This document shows positions 54,333 through 63,657 of a stretch of DNA of 64,000 bases, piece by piece. Under the pieces are notes generated by a model, which saw only the letters and a list, made by a program, of their open reading frames with translations, was not told where the DNA came from and made no database searches. The first letter of the stretch is position 1, and each line of letters begins with the position of its first letter. This DNA is from Pseudomonas sp. Q11. Its GTDB lineage: Bacteria; Pseudomonadota; Gammaproteobacteria; Pseudomonadales; Pseudomonadaceae. The position numbers and the translations under genes were made by a program. The stretch is taken from NCBI RefSeq assembly GCF_024494355.1, contig NZ_JAKNQY010000025.1:34170-98169 (forward strand), given 5' to 3'.

Positions 54333-55000
54333 TGCGCCTGCTTCTGGTGGAAGATCATGTTCCCCTGGCCGACGAAGTGATGGCCGGGCTGACGCGGCAG
54401 GGTTACGCCGTCGACTGGCTCGCCGATGGTCGCGACGCGGTTTATCAGGGCAGCAGCGAGCCTTATGACCTGATCATCCTCGATCTCGGTTTGCCGGGTG
54501 TGCCGGGGCTGGAAGTGTTGGCCCAATGGCGCGCCGGCGGGCTGAGCACGCCTGTGCTGATCCTGACCGCCCGCGGTTCCTGGGCCGAACGCATCGAGGG
54601 CCTCAAGGCCGGGGCCGACGATTACCTGACCAAACCCTTTCACCCCGAAGAGCTGCACCTGCGGATCCAGGCGCTGCTGCGCCGCTCCCATGGCCAGGCC
54701 AACCAGCCGACGCTCCAGGCGGCCGGGCTGCATCTGGATGAAGGTCGCCAGTGTGTGAGCCGCGACGGCACCGAAATCCAACTGACCGCGGCCGAGTTTC
54801 GCCTGCTGCGCTACTTCATGCTTCATCCCGAGCAGATTCTTTCCAAAAGTCATCTTGCCGAACACCTGTATGACGGTGAAACCGAGCGCGATTCCAATGT
54901 GCTGGAAGTCCATGTCAATCACTTGCGGCGCAAGCTGGGCCGCAGCGTGATCGAAACCCGTCGCGGCCAGGGTTACCTGTTCGGCGGGCAGGCGCAGTGA
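54332..55000 (+). CDS. OmpR/PhoP-type response regulator (BqsR/CarR-like)
   Basis: A 222-residue regulator. Receiver: LLVEDHVPLADEV, LIILDLGLPGVPGLEVL (Asp about 51), LTARGSW and KPFHPEEL. A winged-helix output domain follows (LTAAEFRLLRYFMLHPEQILSK, ERDSNVLEVHVNHLRRKLG, TRRGQGYLF). It is coupled to the kinase by a GTGA overlap. With the two upstream PepSY genes and the downstream transporter and chemoreceptor, the neighbourhood resembles PA2652-PA2659, where the pair is BqsSR/CarSR (Fe(II)/Ca2+ response). The orthology is inferred from layout. Confidence 0.9.
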   Translation: MRLLLVEDHVPLADEVMAGLTRQGYAVDWLADGRDAVYQGSSEPYDLIILDLGLPGVPGLEVLAQWRAGGLSTPVLILTARGSWAERIEGLKAGADDYLTKPFHPEELHLRIQALLRRSHGQANQPTLQAAGLHLDEGRQCVSRDGTEIQLTAAEFRLLRYFMLHPEQILSKSHLAEHLYDGETERDSNVLEVHVNHLRRKLGRSVIETRRGQGYLFGGQAQ

Positions 55001-56310
55001 GATCGATCCAGCGGCGCCTGAGCCTTGGCCTGATTGGTGTAATGGTGGTGGTCGGCCTGGTCCTGGCGCAGACCAGTCTGTGGCTGTTCGAGCTGGGTTT
55101 GCAGCGGTATCTGGAGGCGGGGCTGCGCAACGACAGCGAGAACCTGCTGGTCGCCCTGGTGCGTGGTCCGCAAGGCCTGCAACTGGATGAACGACGCTTG
55201 TCGCCGGCCTATCTGCGACCGTTTTCCGGGCATTATTTCCGCATTGATTTTGCCGATACGCATTGGCGCTCTCGCTCCCTGTGGGACCAGGAGTTGCCCC
55301 GTCTCGACCATCCGGGGCTGCACAGCAACCTGCAATTGGGGCCTGACGGTCAGAAACTGCTGGTACTGCGCACCGACTATCGGCGTCTGGGCCAGGCGAT
55401 TTCCATCAGCGTGGCCCAGGATTACACACCCGTGCGGGACAGTTTCCTGCGCATGCAGCAGATCGGTCTCGGTCTCGGGGTGGCGGGGCTGCTGCTGATT
55501 CTGTTGTTGCAACGCATTACGGTGCACCGCGCGTTGCGCCCGCTGGACAAAGCCCGGGAGCAGATCGCCCAATTGCAGCGCGGGCAACGTTCGCAACTCG
55601 ATGAACAGGTGCCCCGGGAACTGGAACCGCTGGTGGCGCAGATCAACCATTTGCTGGCCCATACCGAAGACAGCCTCAAACGTTCGCGCAACGCCCTGGG
55701 CAACCTGGGGCACGCCCTGAAAACTCCGCTGGCGGTGCTGCAAAGCCTGGCCTCGAATGAAAAACTCGATCCTTACCCCGAGCTGCGCAAGCTGTTGCTC
55801 GAACAGCTGGAGCAGGTCCGTCAGCGCCTGAACCGCGAACTCAACCGCGCCCGACTGTCCGGCGATGCCTTGCCCGGCGCCCATCTTGACTGCGACGCGG
55901 AACTGCCGGCGCTGCTGGCCACGCTGAACATGATCCATGGTGAGCACTTGCACTTGGCTTATGTCGCACCGCCCGGCCTGCACCTGCCCTGGGATCGTGA
56001 AGACCTGCTGGAGCTGCTGGGCAACCTGCTGGACAACGCCTGTAAATGGGCCGACGCGCAAGTGCGCCTGACCGTGACCGAGACGGCCGAGGAGTTCAGC
56101 CTGGCGGTGGAGGATGATGGGCCAGGCATTCCCGCAGACCGCCGCGATCAGGTCTTCAGCCGGGGCACGCGGCTCGATGAGCAGACCGACGGCCACGGCC
56201 TGGGGCTGGGCATCGTGCGGGACATCGTCGACACCTGGGGCGGGACGCTGGCGCTGGGCGATAGCGAATGGGGCGGGCTGAAGGTCACGATCGGATTGCC
56301 CAAACGCTGA
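54997..56310 (+). CDS. PhoQ-like sensor histidine kinase (BqsS/CarS-like)
   Basis: A 437-residue kinase starting at GTG 54997, overlapping the regulator stop. Helix 1 (about 9-30), a periplasmic sensor (about 31-155), helix 2 (about 158-180), HAMP-like region, dimerisation/phospho-acceptor helix (LGNLGHALKTPLAVLQSL, His about 240), and an ATPase with LLDNACKWADAQVRL, DDGPGIP and GHGLGLGIVRDIV. The HALKTPLAV box is the PhoQ type. I could not find an RExxE iron motif in the periplasmic part, so the signal cannot be named from sequence. PepSY proteins 1 and 2 are the probable periplasmic partners. Confidence 0.9.
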   Translation: MRSIQRRLSLGLIGVMVVVGLVLAQTSLWLFELGLQRYLEAGLRNDSENLLVALVRGPQGLQLDERRLSPAYLRPFSGHYFRIDFADTHWRSRSLWDQELPRLDHPGLHSNLQLGPDGQKLLVLRTDYRRLGQAISISVAQDYTPVRDSFLRMQQIGLGLGVAGLLLILLLQRITVHRALRPLDKAREQIAQLQRGQRSQLDEQVPRELEPLVAQINHLLAHTEDSLKRSRNALGNLGHALKTPLAVLQSLASNEKLDPYPELRKLLLEQLEQVRQRLNRELNRARLSGDALPGAHLDCDAELPALLATLNMIHGEHLHLAYVAPPGLHLPWDREDLLELLGNLLDNACKWADAQVRLTVTETAEEFSLAVEDDGPGIPADRRDQVFSRGTRLDEQTDGHGLGLGIVRDIVDTWGGTLALGDSEWGGLKVTIGLPKR

Positions 56311-56330
56311 TCTCTCATTCGCTCGTAGCC

Positions 56331-56424
56331 CCTGTGGGAGCGAGCCTGCTCGCGATAGCGCCGGTTCAGTCACATCAATACCGGCTGACAGATCGCCATC
56401 GCGAGCAGGCTCGCTCCCACATTG
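56331..56424. repeat. REP doublet plus a stray half
   Basis: CTGTGGGAGCGAGCCTGCTC and its inverse around a spacer (56332-56421); GCTCCCACAGG recurs alone at about 56459-56470. Confidence 0.9.
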
Positions 56425-56585
56425 GTTTTGGGGCTGGACTCAAGATATCGGTGGACCCCGCTCCCACAGGTGGATCGGCTGCGGATATAAAACCCGCCGC
56501 ATGACCCTTGCAGCTTCTCGCCGCTTCCTGCAAAGTCGCGACCTTTTTGTCCGGTGGCTCTCCATCGCTGTGCTTTGAGGTAATG

Positions 56586-57905
56586 ATGATAAATGCAGTA
56601 ATTGCCGCGGTTGGCGTGATGCTGGTGCTTAGTCTGTCCCGCGTGCATGTGGTGATAGCGCTGATTATCGGTGCTCTGGTGGGCGGCCTGACTGGCGGAC
56701 TGGGCATCGACGCCACGCTCAAGGCGTTCAATGCGGGCCTCGGGGGCGGGGCAACGGTGGCCTTGTCCTACGCCTTGCTTGGCGCTTTCGCCGTCGCGAT
56801 TGCCAAGTCCGGCATGGCTCACGCCCTGGCCGACAAAGCCTTGGCCATGGTGGATCGCCAGGACGTCGCCGGTGGCTCGGCGGTCAAATGGGTCCTGATC
56901 GGCTTGCTGGGAACGGTAGCGGTCGCCTCCCAGAATATTCTGCCGATCCATATCGCCTTCATCCCGCTGTTGGTACCGCCGCTTCTTTATGTGCTGACCA
57001 AGCTGCAGCTGGACCGTCGGTTGATCGCCTGCGTCATGACTTTTGGCTTGATCACGCCCTACATGTTCCTGCCTGTGGGCTTTGGCAATATCTTTCTCAA
57101 CGAGATCCTGCTGGCCAACGTCGCCCGCAGCGGCGTGGACGTCAGTGGCATCAACATCACCCACGCCATGGGCATTCCGGCGCTGGGCATGGTGTTTGGC
57201 TTGGTCATGGCGTTTTTCACGTACCGCAAAAAACGCGTCTACGACCTGAAAACAATCGCCAGGGCCGAACAGGTAACCGTGCGCTATAACCCGTTGAGCC
57301 TGTTGGTGGCGGGGCTGGCGATCGCGGCGGCGTTTGCCATTCAACTCCTGCTGGATTCGATGATCATCGGTGCCCTGGTCGGGTTCCTGATTTTTTCGGT
57401 ATCGGGGGTGGTGCGCTGGCGCGAAACCGACGACCTGTTCACCGAAGGCATGAAGATGATGGCGATGATCGGTTTCATCATGATCGCCGCCTCAGGCTTT
57501 GCCGAAGTGATGAAGGCTACAGGTGAAGTCCAGAGCCTGGTGGAAACCTCGGCGACCTGGATCGGCCATAACAAGGGCATCGGCGCACTGCTGATGTTGT
57601 TGGTGGGCTTGCTGGTGACCATGGGCATCGGTTCATCGTTCTCCACGGTGCCGATCCTGGCGACGATTTTCGTGCCGTTGTGCCTGCAACTGGGCTTCAG
57701 CCCGCTGGCGATCGTTTGCATTGTCGGCACCGCCGGCGCTCTGGGCGATGCCGGCTCGCCCGCTTCGGACTCGACCCTGGGCCCGACCTCCGGCCTGAAC
57801 ATCGATGGCCAGCACCATCACATCTGGGACACCGTGGTTCCGACCTTCATCCATTACAACCTGCCGCTGCTGGTGTTTGGCTGGGTCGCGGCGATGGTGT
57901 TGTAA
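56586..57905 (+). CDS. Na+/H+ antiporter-family (YuiF/NhaC-like) transporter
   Basis: A 439-residue integral membrane protein with about 11-12 helices (INAVIAAVGVMLVLSLSRVHVVIALIIG, GTVAVASQNILPIHIAFIPLLVPPLL, GTAGALGDAGSPASDSTLGPTSGLN). The family is annotated as Na+/H+ antiporters but many members probably carry organic acids or amino acids. The double ATG offers two starts; the second (56586) is at better distance from TTGAGG. It lies between the BqsRS-like operon and the chemoreceptor, as PA2653 lies near PA2652 and PA2656-PA2657. Confidence 0.82.
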   Translation: MINAVIAAVGVMLVLSLSRVHVVIALIIGALVGGLTGGLGIDATLKAFNAGLGGGATVALSYALLGAFAVAIAKSGMAHALADKALAMVDRQDVAGGSAVKWVLIGLLGTVAVASQNILPIHIAFIPLLVPPLLYVLTKLQLDRRLIACVMTFGLITPYMFLPVGFGNIFLNEILLANVARSGVDVSGINITHAMGIPALGMVFGLVMAFFTYRKKRVYDLKTIARAEQVTVRYNPLSLLVAGLAIAAAFAIQLLLDSMIIGALVGFLIFSVSGVVRWRETDDLFTEGMKMMAMIGFIMIAASGFAEVMKATGEVQSLVETSATWIGHNKGIGALLMLLVGLLVTMGIGSSFSTVPILATIFVPLCLQLGFSPLAIVCIVGTAGALGDAGSPASDSTLGPTSGLNIDGQHHHIWDTVVPTFIHYNLPLLVFGWVAAMVL

Positions 57906-57923
57906 CCCGGGACCGAGTCACCT

Positions 57924-58020
57924 TCATCGCGAGCAGGCTCGCTCCCACATTGGATCTTCTGTGAACACGAAACCCGTGAACTCTTCTGATCCCTGTGGAA
58001 GCGAGCCTGCTCGCGATAGG
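57924..58020. repeat. REP pair after the transporter gene
   Basis: CATCGCGAGCAGGCTCGCTC is followed about 50 bp later by CTGTGGAAGCGAGCCTGCTC; outward orientation. Confidence 0.85.
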
Positions 58021-58144
58021 GCCCTCAATTCAGCACCTCTTTAGCTGACCACTCGCGAAAGCCCCCTCACCTTGTCCTACAGTTTTCCCGCGCCGTGCCG
58101 TTAACACAGTTAACCACGCCATAAAACCGACAAGAGTGAACAGT

Positions 58145-59824
58145 ATGCGCCTGAGCCTGAAGGCTAAAGTTCTGTCCCTGGCAATACTGCCTGTATTGCT
58201 GTCCGCCGTTATCATCAGCCTGACCACGGCCTTCATTCTGAAGGAACAGGCCGGCAAAGAGGTCCAGCAAACCCGCGAACGCCTGCTCCGCGATGCCAAG
58301 GCTACGCTGCAGAACTACGTAGCGGTGGGGCTTACCGCCATCAAGCCGTTGTACGATGCGTCGGCACCCGGGGATAACGCCGCGCGGGCCGAGGCGATCA
58401 AGCTGCTGTCGAACGTCACCTACGGCAAGGACGGCTACTTCTTCGGTTACGATTCGGAGACTGTTCGTCTGTTCAAGGCCGACAGCCCCGACGGCGTGGG
58501 CAAAAACTTCAAGGACAACCGTGATCCCAACGGTGTCTATGTCAACCGTGACCTGGTGAAAGTCGCCAAGGACGGGACCCACTATCTGGAATACAGCTCT
58601 CCACTGCCAAACAGTAAAGAACTGGTGCCAAAGCTCGGCTACACCGACTACCTGCCCAAGTGGGACATGGCGGTCGGCAGCTCGGTCAACCTGGACGGCA
58701 TTGAAGCTCAGGTAGCACTGGTTGAGGGCAAGGTTCAAGAACGTCTGCAAGGCGTTCTGCTGAGCATTGTGGGTATCGCTGTCGTGGTATTGCTGGTGAT
58801 TGCGGTGGTGGGCATGTTGCTGGCCAATGCCATCCTGCGGCCGCTGCACCTGATGAAAGACAACCTCGATGACATCGCGGCGGGCGAGGGCGACCTGACC
58901 CGACGCCTGGCGATCACCAGCCAGGACGAACTCGGCCAACTGGCCGGCTCGTTCAACCGATTTGTCGACAAGATTCACGGTCTGGTCCGGCAGATCACTG
59001 AAATGACTTCGCAACTGACTGGGCTGGTGGCGCAGGTTTCCGAGCAGGCGCAGCGCTCCGAGCAGGCCATGGAGCGTCAGCGTCACGAAACCGACCAGGT
59101 CGCCACGGCGATCAACGAAATGTCTTCGGCGGCCCAGGAAGTGGCTCGCAGTGCCCAAGGCGCCGCCGTCGCGGCCCAGCAGACCGACGAGGAAGGCCAG
59201 TCCGCCAAGCGTGTGGTGGCCGGCAGCATCCAGCAGATTCATGCCTTGGTGAACGATATTCGCAGCAGCGGCGTGTCCCTAGACAGCTTGCAACAGGACG
59301 TGGCTTCGATTGTCAGCGTACTGGGAGTGATTCGCTCGATCGCCGAGCAGACCAACCTGTTGGCGCTGAACGCCGCCATCGAGGCCGCTCGTGCCGGGGA
59401 AGCGGGACGCGGTTTTGCCGTGGTGGCTGATGAAGTGCGGGCCTTGGCCAGCCGGACTCAGCAAAGTACCCAGGAAATCCAGGGCATGATTGATCGCCTG
59501 CAATCGGGCACCCACGCGGCGGTGGAAGCGATGCGCCGTTCCAGCGAAGCGGGCGATGGCACGTCAGTGCAGGCCAACGAGGCGGGGGCGTCCCTGGACA
59601 CCATGGCGCAGTTGATCGGCACCATCAACTCGATGAACGCCCAGATCGCCAGCGCTGCTGAAGAACAGACCGCCGTGGCCGAAGAAATCAACCGCAGCGT
59701 GCACCAGATCGCCGTGGCGGTGGACAGTGTCGCCGACGAAACCCAACTCGGTGCCCAGACCTCCCGCAGCCTCGCCGACCTGGGCCAGCGCCTGGGCAAA
59801 CTGGTGGGGCAGTTCCGCATCTGA
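58145..59824 (+). CDS. Methyl-accepting chemotaxis protein with single-Cache sensor (CtpM-like)
   Basis: A 559-residue chemoreceptor: helix 1 (about 10-32), single Cache sensor (about 35-190; NVTYGKDGYFFGYDSETVRLFKADSP, PNGVYVNRDLV), helix 2 (about 198-222), HAMP, and a cytoplasmic signalling domain with the invariant tip EQTNLLALNAAIEAARAGE. It has no C-terminal methylation-tether pentapeptide (ends VGQFRI). P. aeruginosa CtpM (PA2652), a malate receptor of the same type and near the same size, lies next to a homologous transporter, so recognition of an organic acid is a reasonable inference. ATG 58145 is preferred over GTG 58136. Confidence 0.9.
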   Translation: MRLSLKAKVLSLAILPVLLSAVIISLTTAFILKEQAGKEVQQTRERLLRDAKATLQNYVAVGLTAIKPLYDASAPGDNAARAEAIKLLSNVTYGKDGYFFGYDSETVRLFKADSPDGVGKNFKDNRDPNGVYVNRDLVKVAKDGTHYLEYSSPLPNSKELVPKLGYTDYLPKWDMAVGSSVNLDGIEAQVALVEGKVQERLQGVLLSIVGIAVVVLLVIAVVGMLLANAILRPLHLMKDNLDDIAAGEGDLTRRLAITSQDELGQLAGSFNRFVDKIHGLVRQITEMTSQLTGLVAQVSEQAQRSEQAMERQRHETDQVATAINEMSSAAQEVARSAQGAAVAAQQTDEEGQSAKRVVAGSIQQIHALVNDIRSSGVSLDSLQQDVASIVSVLGVIRSIAEQTNLLALNAAIEAARAGEAGRGFAVVADEVRALASRTQQSTQEIQGMIDRLQSGTHAAVEAMRRSSEAGDGTSVQANEAGASLDTMAQLIGTINSMNAQIASAAEEQTAVAEEINRSVHQIAVAVDSVADETQLGAQTSRSLADLGQRLGKLVGQFRI

Positions 59825-59829
59825 CCTGT

Positions 59830-59942
59830 GCAGCAGGAGCTGCCGAAGGCTGCGATCTTTCGCTCTCGATCCGGATATTTCGCCTGGGCAACCGGGCCCT
59901 ATCGGGAAAAGAGGATCGCAGCCTTCGGCAGTTCCTGCCGGA
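59830..59942. repeat. Inverted repeat (CAGGAGCTGCCGAAGGCTGC family)
   Basis: CAGGAGCTGCCGAAGGCTGC...GATC and its complement enclose about 55 bp just after the chemoreceptor stop; a sequence variant of the GTCGAGCGAAGC family at 28857, with GCCGAAGGC in the stem. Confidence 0.85.
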
Positions 59943-59958
59943 CGCAGGCAAACACCAC

Positions 59959-60054
59959 CTTGTGGGAGCGAGCCTGCTCGCGATGGCGGTAGATCAGTCA
60001 ATGACGATGTTGACTGTGAAGGCGCTATCGCGAGCAGGCTCGCTCCCACAGTTG
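59959..60054. repeat. REP doublet
   Basis: CTTGTGGGAGCGAGCCTGCT and its inverse around about 38 bp. With the preceding repeat it fills the 280 bp between the chemoreceptor and trhP. Confidence 0.9.
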
Positions 60055-60104
60055 TTTGGCGGTGTCTGCATTAATCGGGAACGTCTTTCGGGCCCGTGCA
60101 GGCG

Positions 60105-61430
60105 CTATGCCTCTCGAACATCGCGCATCAACAACCCGAACCGCAGATCCACCGCATCGGGAATCGGCACGTACACCACATGCCCGTCTCCCGGTGCCAC
60201 GTCGATGCCCTGGCCGTTGGCGTTCTGCAACTGATGCAGGTCGAAGTGAAAGTTGCCCTTGGGGGTCATCAATTCCATGTGATCGCCCAGGCCAAAGCGG
60301 TTCTTGACCCGGACTTCGGCCAGACGCTCGCGCCGCTGGCCGGTCAGTTCGCCGACGAACTGCTGGCGCTCCGACACCGAACTGCCGTTCTGATAGTTCT
60401 GGTACTCATCATGAACATGCCGCCGTAGAAAGCCCTCGGTGTATCCGCGCTGGGCCAGGGATTCGAGATCGGCCATCAGACTGCGATCGAACTCCCGGCC
60501 GGCCACGGCGTCGTCGATGGCCCGGCGATACACCTGGGTGGTGCGTGCGCAATAAAAGTGCGACTTGGTCCGGCCTTCGATCTTCAAGGAATGCACGCCC
60601 ATGCGGGCAAGCCGTTCCACGTGTTGCACGGCCCGCAGATCCTTGGCGTTCATGATGTAGGTGCCGTGCTCGTCCTCGAAGGCCGGCATCAACTCCTCCG
60701 GACGGTTCGCTTCCTGGAGCAGGAATACCTGGTCGGTGGGCGCGCCGAGGCCCAGGGTCGGTTCGGCTGGCCAGGTTTGCACGATATCGCCCGCCGCGTT
60801 TTCCTGCGCCGGTTGCGCCGAATATTTCCAGCGACAGGCGTTGGTGCAACTGCCCTGGTTGGCGTCGCGCCGGTTCAGGTAGCCCGACAGCAGGCAGCGT
60901 CCCGAATAAGCCATGCACAGCGCCCCATGGACGAACACCTCCAGTTCCATGGCCGGCACCTGCTCACGGATTTCGGCGATTTCCTCCAGGGACAGCTCCC
61001 GGGACAGGATGATGCGGCTCAAGCCCTGCTGTTGCCAGAACTCGACGCTTGCCCAGTTCACCGTGTTGGCCTGCACCGACAGATGAATCGGCATCTGCGG
61101 GAAATGTCGGCGTACCAGCATGATCAAGCCGGGGTCGGACATGATCAGCGCATCCGGCGCCATGGCGATCACAGGTTCCAGGTCCTTGAGGAAGGTGCGC
61201 AGCTTGGCGTTGTGGGGGGCAATGTTCACCACCACATAGAAACGCTTCCCCAGGGCCTGGGCCTCGCCTATGCCCAAGGCCAGGTTGGCGTGGTCGAATT
61301 CGTTGTTGCGCACGCGCAGGCTGTAGCGCGGTTGGCCGGCGTACACCGCGTCGGCACCGTAGGCGAAGGCATAGCGCATGTTTTTCAGGGTGCCGGCGGG
61401 GGCGAGCAGTTCGGGGGCAACGAAGGGCAT
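60105..61430 (-). CDS. trhP: Peptidase-U32-family tRNA hydroxylation protein TrhP (YegQ)
   Basis: A 441-residue protein that matches E. coli YegQ/TrhP throughout: ELLAPAGTLKNMRYAFAYGA, VYAGQPRYSLRVRNNEF, VVVNIAPHNAKL, HLSVQANTVNW, FVHGALCMAYSGRCLLSGY, NQGSCTNACRWKY, and RRHVHDEYQNY. The cysteines of the central CxxxxxxC and CxxxC segments would hold an Fe-S cluster. TrhP carries out prephenate-dependent 5-hydroxylation of U34 in tRNAs. The ATG at 61430 gives the E. coli-like N-terminus; the frame upstream is shared with the divergent promoter. Confidence 0.92.
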   Translation of the reverse strand: MPFVAPELLAPAGTLKNMRYAFAYGADAVYAGQPRYSLRVRNNEFDHANLALGIGEAQALGKRFYVVVNIAPHNAKLRTFLKDLEPVIAMAPDALIMSDPGLIMLVRRHFPQMPIHLSVQANTVNWASVEFWQQQGLSRIILSRELSLEEIAEIREQVPAMELEVFVHGALCMAYSGRCLLSGYLNRRDANQGSCTNACRWKYSAQPAQENAAGDIVQTWPAEPTLGLGAPTDQVFLLQEANRPEELMPAFEDEHGTYIMNAKDLRAVQHVERLARMGVHSLKIEGRTKSHFYCARTTQVYRRAIDDAVAGREFDRSLMADLESLAQRGYTEGFLRRHVHDEYQNYQNGSSVSERQQFVGELTGQRRERLAEVRVKNRFGLGDHMELMTPKGNFHFDLHQLQNANGQGIDVAPGDGHVVYVPIPDAVDLRFGLLMRDVREA

Positions 61431-61576
61431 GGTGGCGTCGGATCGCAAAAAGCGCCGAGCGTACGTCACGACGCTCCAGGCGCAATTGATCTGGATCAAC
61501 ACAGGGAGCGAAGGCGAAGGCACTCCGGCGAATCCTGGCTGACTAACGTTTATCGCGCCAAGGATATGGAAAGGAA

Positions 61577-62638
61577 ATGAACCGAAAGAGCCTGCAAGAC
61601 AAGTCCCAGATGCTGCTGTTGATTCTGGTCACCATCGCTTTCATCTGGATTCTCCTGCCGTTTTATGGCGCCGTGTTCTGGGCAGTGATCCTGGGGATCG
61701 TCTTTGCGCCGATGCAGCGCCGCCTGCAATTGAAACTCGGCTGGCAGCGCAACCTCACGTCGCTGCTGACATTGAGTATTTGCGTGGTGATCGCGATCTT
61801 GCCGGTGATCGTCATCAGTACGTTGCTGGTCCAGGAAGGGGCGGCGTTATACAAGAGCCTGGAAAGCGGAGAGTTGGACATTGCCGATTACCTGGCCCGT
61901 TTCCGGGACGCCTTGCCGCCTTACTTCCAGAGCCTGCTCGACCGTTTCGGCCTGGGTAACCTGAACGGGCTGCGAGAGCGGATCGTCAAAGGCGCGATGC
62001 AAGGCAGCGAATTCTTCGCCACCCAGGCGTTCAGCTTCGGCCAAGGCACGTTTCAATTCTTGGTGAGCTTCTTTGTCATGATTTATCTGCTGTTCTTTTT
62101 CCTGCGTGACGGCCCTGAGTTGGTGCGCAAGGTGCGCACCGCCGTTCCACTGGCTGAGTACCAGAAGCGTCGCTTGCAGTTGAAATTCAACCGGGTTGTG
62201 CGGGCCACCGTAAAGGGTAATCTGCTGGTGGCCATCACCCAAGGGGCGCTGGGTGGGCTGATTTTCTGGATCCTGGGAATTCCGACGGTATTGCTCTGGG
62301 CGGTGCTGATGGCCTTTCTATCGCTGTTGCCGGCCGTGGGCGCGGGCCTTGTCTGGGCGCCGGTGGCCTTGTATTTCCTGCTCTCGGGGGCCGTTTGGCA
62401 GGGCGTGGTATTGACCCTGTTCGGGATATTCGTCATTGGTCTGGTGGACAATTTCCTGCGTCCGATCCTGGTGGGCAAGGATACGAAGATGCCTGACTAC
62501 ATGGTGCTGGTCTCGACTTTGGGCGGGCTGGCGGTATTCGGGCTGAACGGATTTGTGATCGGCCCGCTGATCGCCGCGCTGTTCATGTCGTGTTGGGCGC
62601 TGTTCGTCGAAAGCAAGCCGCGGGTGCGACTGCCTTAG
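61577..62638 (+). CDS. AI-2E-family permease (YdiK-like)
   Basis: A 353-residue protein with about eight helices and the AI-2E/UPF0118 landmarks: LPFYGAVFWAVILGIVFAPM, the periplasmic stretch at about 110-150, VRATVKGNLLVAITQGALGG, PAVGAGLVWAPVALY, and LVDNFLRPILVGKDTKMPD. Members include Na+/H+ antiporters and solute exporters; an autoinducer-2 role is not implied. AAGGAAATG places the ribosome site close to the ATG. It diverges from trhP. Confidence 0.88.
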   Translation: MNRKSLQDKSQMLLLILVTIAFIWILLPFYGAVFWAVILGIVFAPMQRRLQLKLGWQRNLTSLLTLSICVVIAILPVIVISTLLVQEGAALYKSLESGELDIADYLARFRDALPPYFQSLLDRFGLGNLNGLRERIVKGAMQGSEFFATQAFSFGQGTFQFLVSFFVMIYLLFFFLRDGPELVRKVRTAVPLAEYQKRRLQLKFNRVVRATVKGNLLVAITQGALGGLIFWILGIPTVLLWAVLMAFLSLLPAVGAGLVWAPVALYFLLSGAVWQGVVLTLFGIFVIGLVDNFLRPILVGKDTKMPDYMVLVSTLGGLAVFGLNGFVIGPLIAALFMSCWALFVESKPRVRLP

Positions 62639-62817
62639 GCCGTCAGCAGATAAGGGCCGATGCGCTGTGACATGGCCTGGGCGGCGGGCAGTGAAGTCAG
62701 CGGACCGCTGATGGTGACGCCGTCCTGCACCAGATACCAGCAGGCCAACAGACCCCGCTCTCTGAGCGGGGCGGGTACGGCGCTGCCAATGACAGACATG
62801 ATTTGAACCTTGGGCAT
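62635..62817 (-). CDS. Small hypothetical protein (60 aa)
   Basis: MPKVQIMSVIGSAVPAPLRE..., ending PYLLTA; no domain recognised. GGAGGTTTCCC immediately upstream of the ATG is a strong ribosome site, which is the main support. The stop overlaps the AI-2E permease stop region tail to tail by four bases. Confidence 0.65.
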   Translation of the reverse strand: MPKVQIMSVIGSAVPAPLRERGLLACWYLVQDGVTISGPLTSLPAAQAMSQRIGPYLLTA

Positions 62818-62906
62818 GGGAAACCTCCATCAATCGATGGGGTTACCTTACGACTCAGTGGGGATGAGGAAAAATCAACTGCTTCAATAGTAGGAATCGA
62901 TGCCGC

Positions 62907-63101
62907 TCAATCGACGACCAGATCGAGCATGTGCACCACTTCCTGCTCGTTGAGTACGCCCTTGCGCACCAGATTTTCCGCCAGCAGCGAAAGGAACTTG
63001 GCGCTGCGGTGGCCTTCCAGGTGCTTGAGTTCAGTCAGCGCGTTGTACACCTTGCTGGAGGTACACAGATCGATGTTGCGATGGGGATTCTGCGTGGGCA
63101 T
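62907..63101 (-). CDS. Small hypothetical protein (64 aa)
   Basis: MPTQNPHRNIDLCTSSKVYN..., with a predicted helical C-terminal half (AKFLSLLAENLVRKGVLNEQEVVHMLDLVV). GGACGAAGG precedes the ATG at 63101, favouring it over the longer frame to 63164. It has no recognisable family; the helical end resembles a dimerisation or binding helix pair. It lies downstream of tRNA-Asn on the same strand but beyond the tRNA terminator. Confidence 0.65.
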   Translation of the reverse strand: MPTQNPHRNIDLCTSSKVYNALTELKHLEGHRSAKFLSLLAENLVRKGVLNEQEVVHMLDLVVD

Positions 63102-63294
63102 ACCTTCGTCCTTGTTGTTATGGAGATGTTGTAGGCGGACAACGCTAGTTTGCGGCGTTGCCATGACACATGCGTGACAGTCGGGCCTGACAAATTCAAG
63201 CAGGATTCAGACCATGATGCCTGTTCGGGCCGGACTGATTGTTCCGGCAACGACATCGGCAGGCTTTTTCAATCATCAACACTTTTTTTGCCCA

Positions 63295-63331
63295 CAAAAA
63301 AGCCCCTGAATCTTTCAATTCAGGGGCTTGA
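63295..63331 (-). terminator. Intrinsic terminator of tRNA-Asn
   Basis: On the minus strand AAGCCCCTGAAT, loop TGAAAG, ATTCAGGGGCTT then a run of T: a perfect 11- to 12-bp stem just after the tRNA 3' end. Confidence 0.88.
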
Positions 63332-63343
63332 TTTGCTGCTGTC

Positions 63344-63419
<76 letters not shown>

Positions 63420-63603
63420 ATGACGCGTATGTTACTGATTGGAAAAGAGAAGTCAAGCTTCTCTTGCCGGCCGGCGCGTTCCTCGGGTCCGTTGGCGATT
63501 AATCGGTGATTAGCGGTTACCGCAAAGGCGGGAGAGGGCTACCATGGGCCCCCGGAAGTGGCTGGACGCGCTGCCGGCCATTCGCCAAACAAAGGTTTGC
63601 GCC

Positions 63604-63657
63604 ATGAATCATCTGTTACCGCTTCACACAGGCAGCCACACCGAGGTGCGCCTATGA
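63604..63657 (+). CDS. Possible 17-codon leader ORF overlapping the next start
   Basis: ATG AAT CAT CTG ... CTA TGA encodes MNHLLPLHTGSHTEVRL; its TGA overlaps the ATG of the 75-residue gene (ATGA). AAAGG lies about nine bases upstream. Evidence is limited to layout. Confidence 0.3.
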   Translation: MNHLLPLHTGSHTEVRL

